The notes below the pieces were generated by a model, which saw only the letters and a program-made list of their open reading frames with translations, was not told where the DNA came from and did no database searches. From Arachis hypogaea (taxonomy: Eukaryota; Streptophyta; Magnoliopsida; Fabales; Fabaceae), in the NCBI RefSeq assembly GCF_003086295.3, contig NW_027255457.1, positions 7,501 through 71,500 of the forward strand: a DNA stretch of 64,000 nucleotides, written 5' to 3'. The translations under genes were made by a program, and so were the position numbers. Positions 1-8,153 of the stretch are shown piece by piece. The first letter of the stretch is position 1. Each line of letters opens with the position of its first letter.

Positions 1-137
1 ACTCGAGTTGCCCAAAGGCTTGCTGGGCGCAATGCCAGCAAGATGCACGTTGCCTTACCATCCCCTAGGCACACTAGCAAGCACGTTGTGGTTGTGGTGT
101 GCCGCCGGGCTCCCCCGCCCCCCACGGAGGCACCCGC

Positions 138-168
138 CGTTGCAACGATGGCTCGGAGCGTTGCAACG
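138..168. repeat. CGTTGCAACG paired palindromes in unit 1
   Basis: Two copies of the self-complementary 10-mer CGTTGCAACG (138-147 and 159-168) flank an 11-bp spacer. They can fold as one larger hairpin. The same arrangement recurs in unit 2 at 675-705 and is missing from the third, gene-proximal copy. Its position about 150 bp downstream of a Pol I-like start could suit a spacer terminator or protein-binding element, but that is inference. Confidence 0.5.
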
Positions 169-507
169 AAGGAGCCAAATTTTCATATCTCATAATTGGC
201 TCGTGCATTTTTTCTAAAATTTTGAGGGAACCTTGGTAATATTATGTGAAGGCTGCACAAAAAAATCCAGGTCAAAAATCGCACGTTTGCTCCGTTTTTC
301 ATTTTTTTTGAATTTCCGGCTTTCCGGGCGGTAAAAAAATCGGCACGGTGTAAATTCACCAAATTTGGGGGATGGAAAGATCTTATTTTTCTAGAGGTTG
401 TTGCAAAAAACGGCGTCAAAATTCGACCTCTAGAGCACTTTCCTTGAGTATGTCTCCTCACGGAAAAGGACGTCTACCCGTGGCACTTTGGTAATGGCTC
501 GGCAGCC

Positions 508-524
508 TATTATAGGGGGAGGGG
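508..524 (+). promoter_or_regulatory. Putative RNA polymerase I spacer promoter
   Basis: The sequence TATTATAGGGGGAGGGG closely resembles the conserved plant Pol I initiation motif (TATATAGGGGG type). It lies directly before the GC-rich start of tandem unit 2 and is preceded by the shared flank TGGCACTTTGGTAATGGC. Because a second copy lies nearer the ETS-like DNA, this one is best read as an upstream spacer promoter. Confidence 0.55.
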
Positions 525-674
525 TGTCATGCTGCTGAAACTCGAGTTGCCCAAAGGCTTGCTGGGCGCAATGCCAGCAAGATGCACGTTGCCTTGCCAT
601 CCCTAGGCACACTAGCAAGCACGTTGTGGTTGTGGTGTGCCGCCGGGCTCCCCCGCCCCCACGGAGGCACCCGC

Positions 675-705
675 CGTTGCAACGATGGCTCGGAGCGTTG
701 CAACG
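675..705. repeat. CGTTGCAACG paired palindromes in unit 2
   Basis: This is the same pair of 10-bp palindromes as in unit 1, with arms at 675-684 and 696-705. The 11-bp spacer between them is conserved. Confidence 0.5.
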
Positions 706-1057
706 GAGGAGCCAAATTTTCATATCTCAGAATTGGCTCGTGCATTTTTCGTGAAATTTTGAGGGAACCTTGGTAATATTATGTGAAGGCTGCACAAAAA
801 AATCCAGGTCAAAAATCGCAGGTTTGCTCCGTTTTTCATTTTTTTTGAATTTCCGGCATTCCGGGCGGTAAAAAAATCATCAAAAAAAATCCACACGGTG
901 TAAATTCACCAAATTTGGAGGATGGAAAGATCTTATTTTTCTAGAGGTTGTTGCAAAAAACGGCGTCAAAATTCGACCTCTAGAGCACTTTCCTTTAGTA
1001 TGTCTCCTCACGGAAAAGGATGTCTACCCGTGGCACTTTGGTAATGGCTCGGCAGCC

Positions 1058-1075
1058 TATTATAGGGGGGAGGGG
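1058..1075 (+). promoter_or_regulatory. Putative RNA polymerase I gene promoter
   Basis: The sequence TATTATAGGGGGGAGGGG is the last of the Pol I-like boxes. Downstream, the repeat pattern persists only to about 1205 and then gives way to unique GC-rich DNA, as expected where a gene promoter leads into the 5' ETS. Initiation would be expected within or next to the A-G step of this motif. It has one more G than the upstream copy. Confidence 0.55.
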
Positions 1076-1578
1076 TGTCGTGCTGCTGAAACTCGAGTTG
1101 CCCAAAGGCTTGCTGGGCGCAATGCCAGCAAGATGCACGTTGCCTTGCCATCCCCTAGGCACACTAGCAAGCACGTTGTGGTTGTGGTGTGCCGCCGGGG
1201 TCCCCCGCCCCGGGTCCAAGGTCGAGCACGGGCGTCTGGCTGCTGCGAACCCCGATCACCGAAGGACAACAAGAAGGGAAACACGTCCGTGCACGGCCCA
1301 CCTAGGCACCACCTAGGGAGCATGGCGTGGTGGAGTTGTGCCTTGGGCACACGCTCGGGGCAACACCTTGTGCTCGGCCCAGGACTAGGGGGATCACCCA
1401 AGTCCGAGCACGACGTGGGAACGGCGGGCGGCCTGTGCGCCCCCGCGAGGGGCAACGCGGCTTGCGCAGCCCGACGCTTGGCCAGGCCTACTGTGGCGCA
1501 CGACGCGGATGATGGATATGCGTGCGGCAGCGGGTGTCGTGGGCAGGGGGCAACGCGACGTGCTCGTCCCAGCACTTT
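1076..1578 (+). other. 5' external transcribed spacer-like DNA, cut by the retrotransposon
   Basis: The first part (to about 1205) matches the beginning of the two upstream units. The rest is unique and GC-rich, with recurring short words such as CCTAGG and GCTCGG. It has the composition of a plant pre-rRNA leader. Open frames on both strands here are long only because the DNA is GC-rich. The stretch stops at 1578, where the LTR begins, and does not resume after the element, so the 18S gene is not reached. Confidence 0.5.
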
Positions 1579-1886
1579 TGATGCCAAGGCATCTTAGGCT
1601 AGTTTCACTAGTATTTTTCTGTTAGTTTTAGTGGTTTTATGCATTTTCTTGAGCTTAAAGTAACCAAGAATGGTTAAAAGAATAACAAAGCAATGAACCA
1701 TCCAAACAATATGATTTTGATGCAAATTCCATGAGTTTTAGTTATATTACTTGAATGCTATGAATGGAAGATTTCTCATGAAATTTTGCAAGACTTTGAT
1801 GCAATTGTTTGGATGATTTCAGGGAAGAAGAGGCTAGGCAAGGAAGCAACAAAATCAATAAAGGAAGCTTGAATATCACATGTGGA

Positions 1887-2764
1887 GTTTAAGTTCAGTT
1901 TAAGCCTAAACTGGAGCTTAAACGCCAGAATCATGAAGGCTAAGAAATGCTGAAACTGAAGTTTAACCTCCAGTTTAACCTTAAACTGGAGGTTAAACGC
2001 CAGAATGAAAGTCTCACCAAAGAAGCATTCCACGTTTAACCTCCAGTTTAACCTTAAACTGGAGGTTAAACGCCAGAATGAGAATGCCAATCAGGAAGCA
2101 TTTCCACGTTTAACCTCCAGTTTAACCTTAAACTGGAGGTTAAACGCCAGAAATGGGAAGTGCACCAGGGAGCCATTTCCACGTTTAAGCTCCAGTTTGA
2201 CCTTAAACTGGAGCTTAAACGTGTTCGACCAAGTTTTCTCCTCCAGGGTTGCTTTCTCCATTTCCACGTTTAAGCTCCAGTTTAACCTTAAACTGGAGCT
2301 TAAACGTGTTGACACTTCCAGGGCCACCTTTCTCAGCTTCCACGTTTAAGCTCCAGTTTAACCTTAAACTGGAGCTTAAACGTGTTCGACCTCCAGGATG
2401 CCTTCTTCCATTTCCACGTTTAAGCTCCAGTTTAACCTTAAACTGGAGCTTAAACGTGTTCGACCTCCAGGGCTGCCTTTTCTATCTCCACGTTTAAGCT
2501 TCAGTTTAACCTTAAACTGAAGCTTAAACGTGTTCGACTAAGTTACCCTCCAGGGCTGCCTTCTTCCATTTCCACGTTTAAGCTTCAGTTTAACCTTAAA
2601 CTGAAGCTTAAACGTGCTTCCACAAAAGGCATCACTGGAAGTGTCTGGCGTTTAAGCTACAGTTTAAGCTTAAACTGCAACTTAAACGCCACTCTTGGAA
2701 AAGGTTTCTGGGCCAACAATATTGCGGTTTAAGTTAGTATTTGAGCACAAACATTAACTTAAAC
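1887..2764. repeat. U3 array of twelve hairpin-forming inverted repeats (5' LTR)
   Basis: Inverted repeats of 37-46 bp lie at 1887-1923, 1961-1998, 2034-2071, 2108-2145, 2180-2223, 2265-2308, 2341-2384, 2415-2458, 2489-2532, 2573-2616, 2646-2691 and 2727-2764. Centres are roughly 70-85 bp apart. The common core is CAGTTTAACCTTAAACTG. The outer arms vary as matched pairs: AACCTC with GAGGTT, AAGCTC with GAGCTT, AAGCTT with AAGCTT. The flanks shift to CACG/CGTG in units 5-10 and TGGCG/CGCCA in unit 11. Unit 12 has 10-bp GTTTAAGTTA/TAACTTAAAC arms around a longer, weakly paired centre. Pairing is thus kept while sequence changes. Spacers are unrelated in part but share words such as TTCGACC and CTCCAGG. 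Confidence 0.92.
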
Positions 2765-3013
2765 TTACTCTGGTATGAAACCCAATTGAATATCATGGTT
2801 TATGGGATTGGGCCTGAAGGATTGATGAGTCTGAAATTTCAATTTATTGAGTCATGTGTCATTATTTGATTATCACTAAGTTGGCTCAATGAATGTTACA
2901 GATTTTGGATCAACAGCCTCATCAAAATTATGGATCATAAACCCAAGGCAAAAGGAAAGCAGGGAGAGGCCTCAAAGCCCAAGAAACACAACAGAAGCTC
3001 AATATAGAAAGTG

Positions 3014-3021
3014 TATAAATA
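3014..3021 (+). promoter_or_regulatory. TATA box of the 5' LTR
   Basis: TATAAATA followed by GG lies in the 3' half of the LTR, about 250 bp after the palindrome array. It would place the Pol II start near 3045, making U3 about 1.47 kb. The same motif occurs at the equivalent place in the 3' LTR. Confidence 0.7.
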
Positions 3022-3204
3022 GGATAGAATTTAAGTTAGGAAGGGACCTTTACTTTCACTTTTAGCTAGTTTTCATATCTTTGTAATTGAATTCAGAGCT
3101 ATGACTCACTAAACCCCCTTCATTGGGTTAGGGAGCTCTATTGTAATTCAATGAATCAATAATAGTTTATCTTCTTCTTCAATCTTTTCTCTTGAATTTT
3201 GTTA

Positions 3205-3319
3205 GAAAGCTTCTCGATCTAATTCCATTGGGTAGTTGTCTTGGGAAAGAAACTACCCATAATTGGAATCCTTCGGAACCTTGGGAAAGGAATGGAGGAT
3301 TCATGCTAGAGAAGCTTTC
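3205..3319 (+). other. Nested inverted repeats in the LTR leader (R/U5)
   Basis: Downstream of the predicted start, the outer arms GAAAGCTTCTC (3205-3215) and GAGAAGCTTTC (3309-3319) are perfect reverse complements. Inside them AATTCCA pairs with a TTGGAAT segment, and GGGTAGTT pairs with AACTACCC. The genomic RNA leader could therefore fold into a long, nested stem. A role in packaging, dimerisation or translation is inference only. The 3' LTR has the same elements with one C missing from the inner arm. Confidence 0.6.
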
Positions 3320-3981
3320 TCACAGTGAATTGGATTGGGGTTTGGATGGATATTGTGACATGTAATCCTACCAAATTGTGGTTCATGAAACTGTGTGGTA
3401 TAATCAGTGATCGAGCATCATCTCTTCTTATGAACATTTAAACCAAGGGATTGGGAATTTGTTCGTTTTTAGAGAGAATTGGTGAGCCAAGGGATTGGGA
3501 TCCAATCATATAAGATTGCCAAGCAAAATTCAATGAACGCATTGCTTGAGGAAGAGATAAACATGTTTTGATTCGGAGATCTCAATATCTCCTATAACCC
3601 AATGAATTCCCCATTTCTGATTTCCACTTTCTCTTTACATTCTGCAATTACATTCATGCAATCACCCCCATTCCCTTTTTAATTTCAGCAATCTAGCTTC
3701 TGCTCTTTACTTCATGCAATTTAAGATTCCGCCATTTAAATTTCTTGTCATTTACTTTTCCCGCCAATTTTACATTCCGCAATTCTCATCTAAATCTTGA
3801 TTCCGCTCAACTAGAACACACTTCTAATCCGAATTGCTCACTCAACCAATCCTTGTGGGATTCGACCTCACTCTATTGTGAGTTTTTACTTGACGATAAC
3901 CGGTGCACTTGCCGGAAGGAATTTTGCCCATCGTGCAATTTCCTAAATCGTAGCATAACTAGTTTATGCGCATCAAGTTTA

Positions 3982-3999
3982 TGGCGCCGTTGCCAGGGA
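3982..3999 (+). promoter_or_regulatory. Primer-binding site for tRNA-Asp
   Basis: TGGCGCCGTTGCCAGGGA lies six bases after the 5' LTR. From knowledge of plant tRNA-Asp(GUC), whose 3' end is CCCCGGCAACGGCG plus CCA, this is complementary with a single mismatch (A in place of G at the CCAGGG step). This primer is commonly used by Athila-group and several other plant Ty3/gypsy elements. Confidence 0.85.
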
Positions 4000-4258
4000 T
4001 TGGTTTTCGATTGACAATTCTCAAATTGGAAGTTAACTAGATTGAGCATTTTTTTTGTTTTGATTAATTCAGTACAAGTTACTTGTGAATTTTAATTTCT
4101 GCACTCTGTTACATGTTTTTTTTTCTTTATGCCTTTAAATTCAAGCAACTAACTCACTGACTCACTAACTGTTTGAATTAATTCCTCAACTGCTCTAACC
4201 ATACTCTTCCATTAACCAAGAGTATTTCACTTGTTTGTTGCCTGTGCTGTGTTCTTGT
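4000..4258 (+). other. Untranslated leader between primer site and gag
   Basis: This AT-rich leader holds no ORF starting at ATG. A pyrimidine-rich run ending TGTATGACAG lies across the gag start and could serve as a splice acceptor, but no matching donor was identified with confidence. Confidence 0.5.
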
Positions 4259-6889
4259 ATGACAGGTAGGAGAGGAGAGACATCAACTCCTCCATATACC
4301 GAACCAGAGAGGACCCTTCATAGACTGAGAAGGGAAGCAAGAGGGAAGAGAGTACTGGGAGAAGAGGAATCTGAAGGAGAATCTGAGGACAATTTTGAGG
4401 AAGCTTTAGATCTCAACATGGATAGAGAAGTTCACAACCATGAGAGAGCTGATGGAAACAATGCCATTCCTGAGAGGAGGGTTCTTAGTTCATACATAAA
4501 CCCAACCTCTGGGAATTGTGGTAGCAGCATCCAGAAACCACCCATTCAGGCTCACAATTTTGAGCTCAAACCACAGCTAATATCACTTGTGGAGAATCAT
4601 TGTTCATTTGGTGGAAGTGCTAATGAAGACCCAAACCAACATCTCACAAAATTCCTGAGAATTTGTGACACTGTGAAGTCCAATGGAGTCCAGGAAGATG
4701 CATATAAACTGCTTTTGTTCCCATTTTCACTTAGGGACAAGGCAGCTAAGTGGCTGGAATCATTCCCAAGGGGGAGCCTAACAACCTGGGATGAGGTGGA
4801 AAGCAAGTTCCTGGCACGTTTCTACCCCCCACAAAAGGTCAATAGGCTTCGATCTGAGGTTCAGACGTTTAGACAACAAGATGGTGAAACTCTCTACGAG
4901 GCATGGGAGAGATTCAAGGATTTGACAAGGAAATGCCCACCAGACATGTTCCATGATTGGGTGCAATTGCATATTTTCTATGATGGACTCTCTTATGAAT
5001 CAAGGAAGGCTGTAGACCATTCATCAGGAGGTTCATTGAACAGGAAAAAGACTGTGGAAGAAGCCATTGAAGTGATTGAGACAGTGGCTGAGAATGAGTA
5101 CTACTATGCATCAGAGAGGCACAACACTAAGGGAGTCATGGAGCTGAACCATGTTGATACAATTCTAGCCCAAAACAAGGTGTTTGCCAAGCAACTAGCA
5201 GAGCTTACCAGGCAATTAGAAACAAAGCAAGTGGCTGCAATACACACACAAGATCAAGAGGAAGTAAGCATTGAAGGAGGTGAATGGGAAGAGGCCAACT
5301 ATGTGGGAAACCAACAAAGGCAATCATATGATCCACATTCCAACACTTACAACCCAGGATGGAAAAATCACCCAAACTTTGGGTGGGGGAACCAACAAAC
5401 CCAACCACAAAACCACAAACCTTACAACCACAACCAACATAACAATTCCACATACCAAAACTCCAACCAAAGATCATACCAAGCCACACAAAACACTTAC
5501 TCCCAACCATCATATCATGGCCAAAACAGTCAACCTACCCAACCTAATCCGAACCAACAATTTCAAGATCAATTAAACCGGATAGAAGGAATGATGGCAA
5601 CCATGAGTCAAGACATAACCGAATTGAAAAGCTTCAGGGATGATGTGAGAGCTACCTTAAGAAACCAGGGTGAAAAACTCAAGAGGATGGAGTCTCAAGT
5701 AGGAGAGCTATCTCAACAGGCCCCCAAATCAACTGCAGTGTTCCCTAGTGACACAGAAAAGAATCCTAAAGGGGAACAAAAGAGAGTGAGATGGGAAGAA
5801 TGCAAAGCCATCACCATATTGAAAGAAGTCTCAGAAGAAGAAGGAATCAGATCCTCAGAACAGGAGCCAGAAATCTTGAAGGAAGGTGTGGAGGAAGCTA
5901 AGCAGGAAAGTGAAACTGAGCAAGCCAAGGAACTGCAAAAAGGCACGATGGAAACATACCAACCAAAAGCACCATTTCCTCAGAGGTTAGGAGAAGGTGA
6001 AAAAGGGAAAACCTATTCAAGGTTTTTAGAGACATTTAAGTCTCTCCATATCAATATTCCCTTTCTTGAGATTCTCCATCAAATTCCTACACACATCAAG
6101 TATTTAAAGAAATTGTTGAGCAAGAAAAGAGTTTTGAAGGGAGGACAAACGGTAACAATGAACAAAGAATGCAGTGCCCTCATCAAGAAGGACACAGTCT
6201 CTAAGAAAACAGACCCAGGAAGTTTTCATATTCCTTGCATCATAGGAGAAACAAAAATTGACAGAGGATTCTGTGATCTAGGAGCTAGCATAAATGTGAT
6301 GCCTCTAACTCTTATGAAGAGGCTACAACTGAATGAGGTGAGATCCACTGATGTAATCATACAACTGGCCGACAAAACTCAGAAGCAAGCTGAAGGGGTG
6401 GTTGAGAATGTGCTGGTGAAAGTGGGAGATTATTACTTCCCCACAGGCTTTGTCATTTTGGACATGGAGGAAAGCTACCTACACCCTATCATTCTGGGAA
6501 GACCTTTTCTAGCCACTACTAGAGCGCTCATAGATGTAGAACAAGGAGAGCTAATTCTGAGAATACATGATGAACAGCTCATTTTCAAAGTTTTCAAACC
6601 TGCATCTGAGCCTGAACCAGAACCTGAAAAGCCTAAGGATGATAGTAGTCATCTGTGTTTGGAGGAAAGTAATCCAGCAGCTGAAACTCTAAAACAGTCT
6701 TTGGAAGGCAAACAGGAGTTGCAAGAGTTAAAGCCAAAAAAATCAATGGAAACAGATCAGAAGGATCCTCCTAGCATAAGGGTCAATGAAGAAATCCTCA
6801 AGAGAAAGGGAAGAATGATAGGGAAATTGCCAAAAGGTGGAGAAACAAGAAAATTCCCACTGAAGGTTTTTCTCCGGGAGATAAAGTGA
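4259..6889 (+). CDS. gag-pro: Athila-type Gag-protease polyprotein
   Basis: This 876-aa ORF encodes structural Gag plus an aspartic protease. Gag would form the virus-like particle and the protease would cleave it. Residues about 120-245 match the plant Retrotrans_gag pattern (EDPNQHLTKFLRICDTVK, FPRGSLTTWDEVESKFLARF, then a glutamine/glutamate-rich helix). Residues 364-440 are an Asn/Gln/His-rich tract starting YNPGWKNHPNFGWGN, characteristic of legume Athila-like Gag. There is no CCHC zinc knuckle. A likely coiled coil follows at 440-490, then an acidic Glu-rich linker. The protease carries the catalytic DLGAS at 673-677 and the closing ILGRPFL at 745-751. The start is the first ATG in frame; the open frame extends 24 bases upstream without an ATG. 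The ORF stops 30 codons into a region that resembles integrase in another frame. No stop or frameshift interrupts it, so it may be expressed. Confidence 0.9.
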   Translation: MTGRRGETSTPPYTEPERTLHRLRREARGKRVLGEEESEGESEDNFEEALDLNMDREVHNHERADGNNAIPERRVLSSYINPTSGNCGSSIQKPPIQAHNFELKPQLISLVENHCSFGGSANEDPNQHLTKFLRICDTVKSNGVQEDAYKLLLFPFSLRDKAAKWLESFPRGSLTTWDEVESKFLARFYPPQKVNRLRSEVQTFRQQDGETLYEAWERFKDLTRKCPPDMFHDWVQLHIFYDGLSYESRKAVDHSSGGSLNRKKTVEEAIEVIETVAENEYYYASERHNTKGVMELNHVDTILAQNKVFAKQLAELTRQLETKQVAAIHTQDQEEVSIEGGEWEEANYVGNQQRQSYDPHSNTYNPGWKNHPNFGWGNQQTQPQNHKPYNHNQHNNSTYQNSNQRSYQATQNTYSQPSYHGQNSQPTQPNPNQQFQDQLNRIEGMMATMSQDITELKSFRDDVRATLRNQGEKLKRMESQVGELSQQAPKSTAVFPSDTEKNPKGEQKRVRWEECKAITILKEVSEEEGIRSSEQEPEILKEGVEEAKQESETEQAKELQKGTMETYQPKAPFPQRLGEGEKGKTYSRFLETFKSLHINIPFLEILHQIPTHIKYLKKLLSKKRVLKGGQTVTMNKECSALIKKDTVSKKTDPGSFHIPCIIGETKIDRGFCDLGASINVMPLTLMKRLQLNEVRSTDVIIQLADKTQKQAEGVVENVLVKVGDYYFPTGFVILDMEESYLHPIILGRPFLATTRALIDVEQGELILRIHDEQLIFKVFKPASEPEPEPEKPKDDSSHLCLEESNPAAETLKQSLEGKQELQELKPKKSMETDQKDPPSIRVNEEILKRKGRMIGKLPKGGETRKFPLKVFLREIK

Positions 6890-7065
6890 TATCAAGTCAT
6901 TATCTGCCAATCCCACCTGGCCTCAAAACCATTCCTTCCCAGCTCCCTCAAGTGTTCACAATCAGGAAAGTTCTTTCTATGGAACATTTAGAGGTCATGA
7001 AGGAATCAAGTGGAGACGTTTGCATAGTGAGAGGAGAAGACGTCAAGCACTACAATCCACCCTAA
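6790..7065 (+). pseudogene. Remnant resembling the integrase C-terminal tail of Athila pol
   Basis: Frame 1 is open from 6790 to a TAA at 7063-7065 and overlaps the last 100 bases of gag-pro, which uses frame 2. It shows a KRWRNKKI segment, then GFSPGDKV, a proline-rich part, and VRGEDVKHYNPP just before the stop. This order resembles the end of Athila/Ty3 integrase (K-W---I, F--GDKV, then V-G--KHY). The simplest reading is that a deletion removed reverse transcriptase, RNase H and the integrase core and joined protease to the pol tail out of frame. The similarity is diverged and recognised by motif only. It has no start codon of its own. Confidence 0.5.
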
Positions 7066-8153
7066 CAAGGGACAACCGTCAAGCTAGTGACGTTAAAGAA
7101 GCGCTTCATGGGAGGCAACCCATGTTTTTAATATCCTTACTCTTTTTTGTGTTGTTTTGCATCTAATAAAGCATGGTTTCTTATGCATGAACTTGAATCC
7201 TCAGGACAACTGCTGAAAGAGTGCACTAAACATTGCATATAAAATACAATTTGTCTCTAAGTTTGGTGTGCCTGAGGGCACCCCAAACTTTATTCAAAAT
7301 GCATTCAATTTTTCATGCAAAGAGCACAGCCAAACATTAAGTTTGGTGTTCCTCTTTGAACACGGTTCATGAAAAGCAAGAAGTTCCTCTGGATTTCGAA
7401 ATTCATGCCAAGTAGACCATTCGCATGTTTTAATACTTTGGTTTCAATTACTTAGGGTAGTAACTTTGTTTAGAATCAAAGAGCCAAAGTGACTATGATT
7501 TATTAGAATTATGCACATTCATTAAGGACAACCAATATGGATTTCATGTCATCAGGAGACTTTACCAAACACTAAGTTTGGTGTCCAATAATAAGTGTGC
7601 ATACATACAAAAGTCACGGCTATAAGCTCATGGAGTCAATCATTGATTTACATGTGCAAGTACTATTCATCATTCACATGGACCGAAAAATGATAGCAAA
7701 CTTGTTTGTTTGTGCAGGTACAAAAGAAAAGACAAAAATGGAGGAAAAAGACAAAGAGAGGTACGGTGCTTGGTCAAAAAGAAAGTTCACAAGTCTTTGA
7801 AGCTAACACATGGGAAAAGGAAGTTCTGCAAGAAAAGATTGCTACATGTACAACCTAATGCACCCAGAATACTTCCAAGAAAATGAAAAGCAATTCGTCC
7901 TTCTCCCTAATTCATATATTTACCATCAAGCCACCCTTTACAAACCACCCTAGCCGTCCATTTTTCACTTAAGGGCCCTATAAAGAACCACTTGGGGAAC
8001 GAGTTCAACACCACCAAATCTCCTTCATGCACATTTTCTTCATCATAGCATAAACTATCTCTTGCCGAAAACAACCTCCCCACATTTCCAACAACACTTC
8101 TTGCTTCACCTTGTCAACTTTAGCTTGTCACTTAGCCCAAAACTAAAGAACCA
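7066..8153 (+). other. Internal non-coding spacer with TAAGTTTGGTGT copies
   Basis: No convincing gene is present. The first 70 bases carry GAAGCGCTTCATGGGAGGC and CAACCCATG, a segment commonly found just after pol in legume Athila-like elements, which supports the view that pol was deleted upstream. The 12-mer TAAGTTTGGTGT occurs at 7258-7269, 7338-7349 and 7573-7584, and again at the plus-strand primer region before the 3' LTR. A pyrimidine-rich tract ending TTGTGCAG near 7718 is a plausible splice acceptor for making a subgenomic message for the next ORF. Confidence 0.6.

Larger units (their letters stand above)
1..539 (+). repeat. rDNA-spacer-like tandem unit 1
   Basis: This is the first of two complete tandem units that begin ACTCGAGTTGCCCAAAGG; the next starts fall at 540 and 1091. 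The unit opens with about 130 bp of GC-rich sequence, continues through an AT-rich middle with several A and T runs, and ends with a TATTATAGGGGG box just before the next unit. Subrepeats carrying a copy of the Pol I promoter and the first part of the ETS are typical of plant 45S intergenic spacers. The window begins exactly at a unit start, so more copies may lie upstream. Assignment to rDNA is by promoter and layout only, since no rRNA gene is visible. Confidence 0.65.
540..1090 (+). repeat. rDNA-spacer-like tandem unit 2
   Basis: This is a near-identical copy of the preceding 539-bp unit. It is 12 bp longer, mainly because of an extra A-rich insertion around 876-893, before the CACACGGTGTAAATTCACC segment. 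It ends with the second Pol I-like box at 1058-1075. The high identity of the two units implies recent unequal exchange or homogenisation, as is usual in rDNA spacers. Confidence 0.65.
1579..3975 (+). repeat. 5' LTR
   Basis: This 2397-bp LTR begins TGATGCCAAGGCATC and ends GCGCATCA, giving a 5-bp terminal inverted repeat (TGATG/CATCA). A palindrome array occupies the middle of U3, and a TATA box lies at 3014-3021. Relative to the other LTR it shows, by eye, one substitution (G2727 versus A11901) and eight one-base indels. Most of the indels are single-base changes in short homopolymer runs. The LTR end is placed at CATCA because the next six bases lead straight into the primer-binding site. 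The following AGTTTATG is shared by both LTR junctions, so the boundary could be a few bases further right. Confidence 0.9.

Noticed and set aside
1..1578. 18S, 5.8S or 25S rRNA gene
   Set aside because: Only spacer-like sequence is seen; none of the conserved rRNA segments occurs in the window.
1060..1597. Open frames of 154 and 175 aa on opposite strands
   Set aside because: They lie in GC-rich rDNA-like spacer where stops are rare; they overlap each other and show no recognisable domain.
2005..2497. Repetitive open frames in the LTR, and their copies in the 3' LTR
   Set aside because: They translate the palindrome array (SSLTLNWSLNV-type repeats on either strand) and are a by-product of the inverted repeats.
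1887..2764. CRISPR-like array
   Set aside because: Regularly spaced palindromic repeats are present, but the units vary, the spacers are partly related, and they sit inside a eukaryotic LTR.
3745..4014. 89-aa frame at the end of the 5' LTR, also present in the 3' LTR
   Set aside because: It crosses the LTR end and primer-binding site, and its counterpart diverges at the LTR boundary, so it is not a gene.
4235..4258. Upstream extension of gag-pro
   Set aside because: It begins at TTG, which is not a usual plant start; the first in-frame ATG is at 4259.
7597..7800. 67-aa frame between the two ORFs
   Set aside because: It starts with GTG, has no recognisable domain, and lies in spacer DNA.
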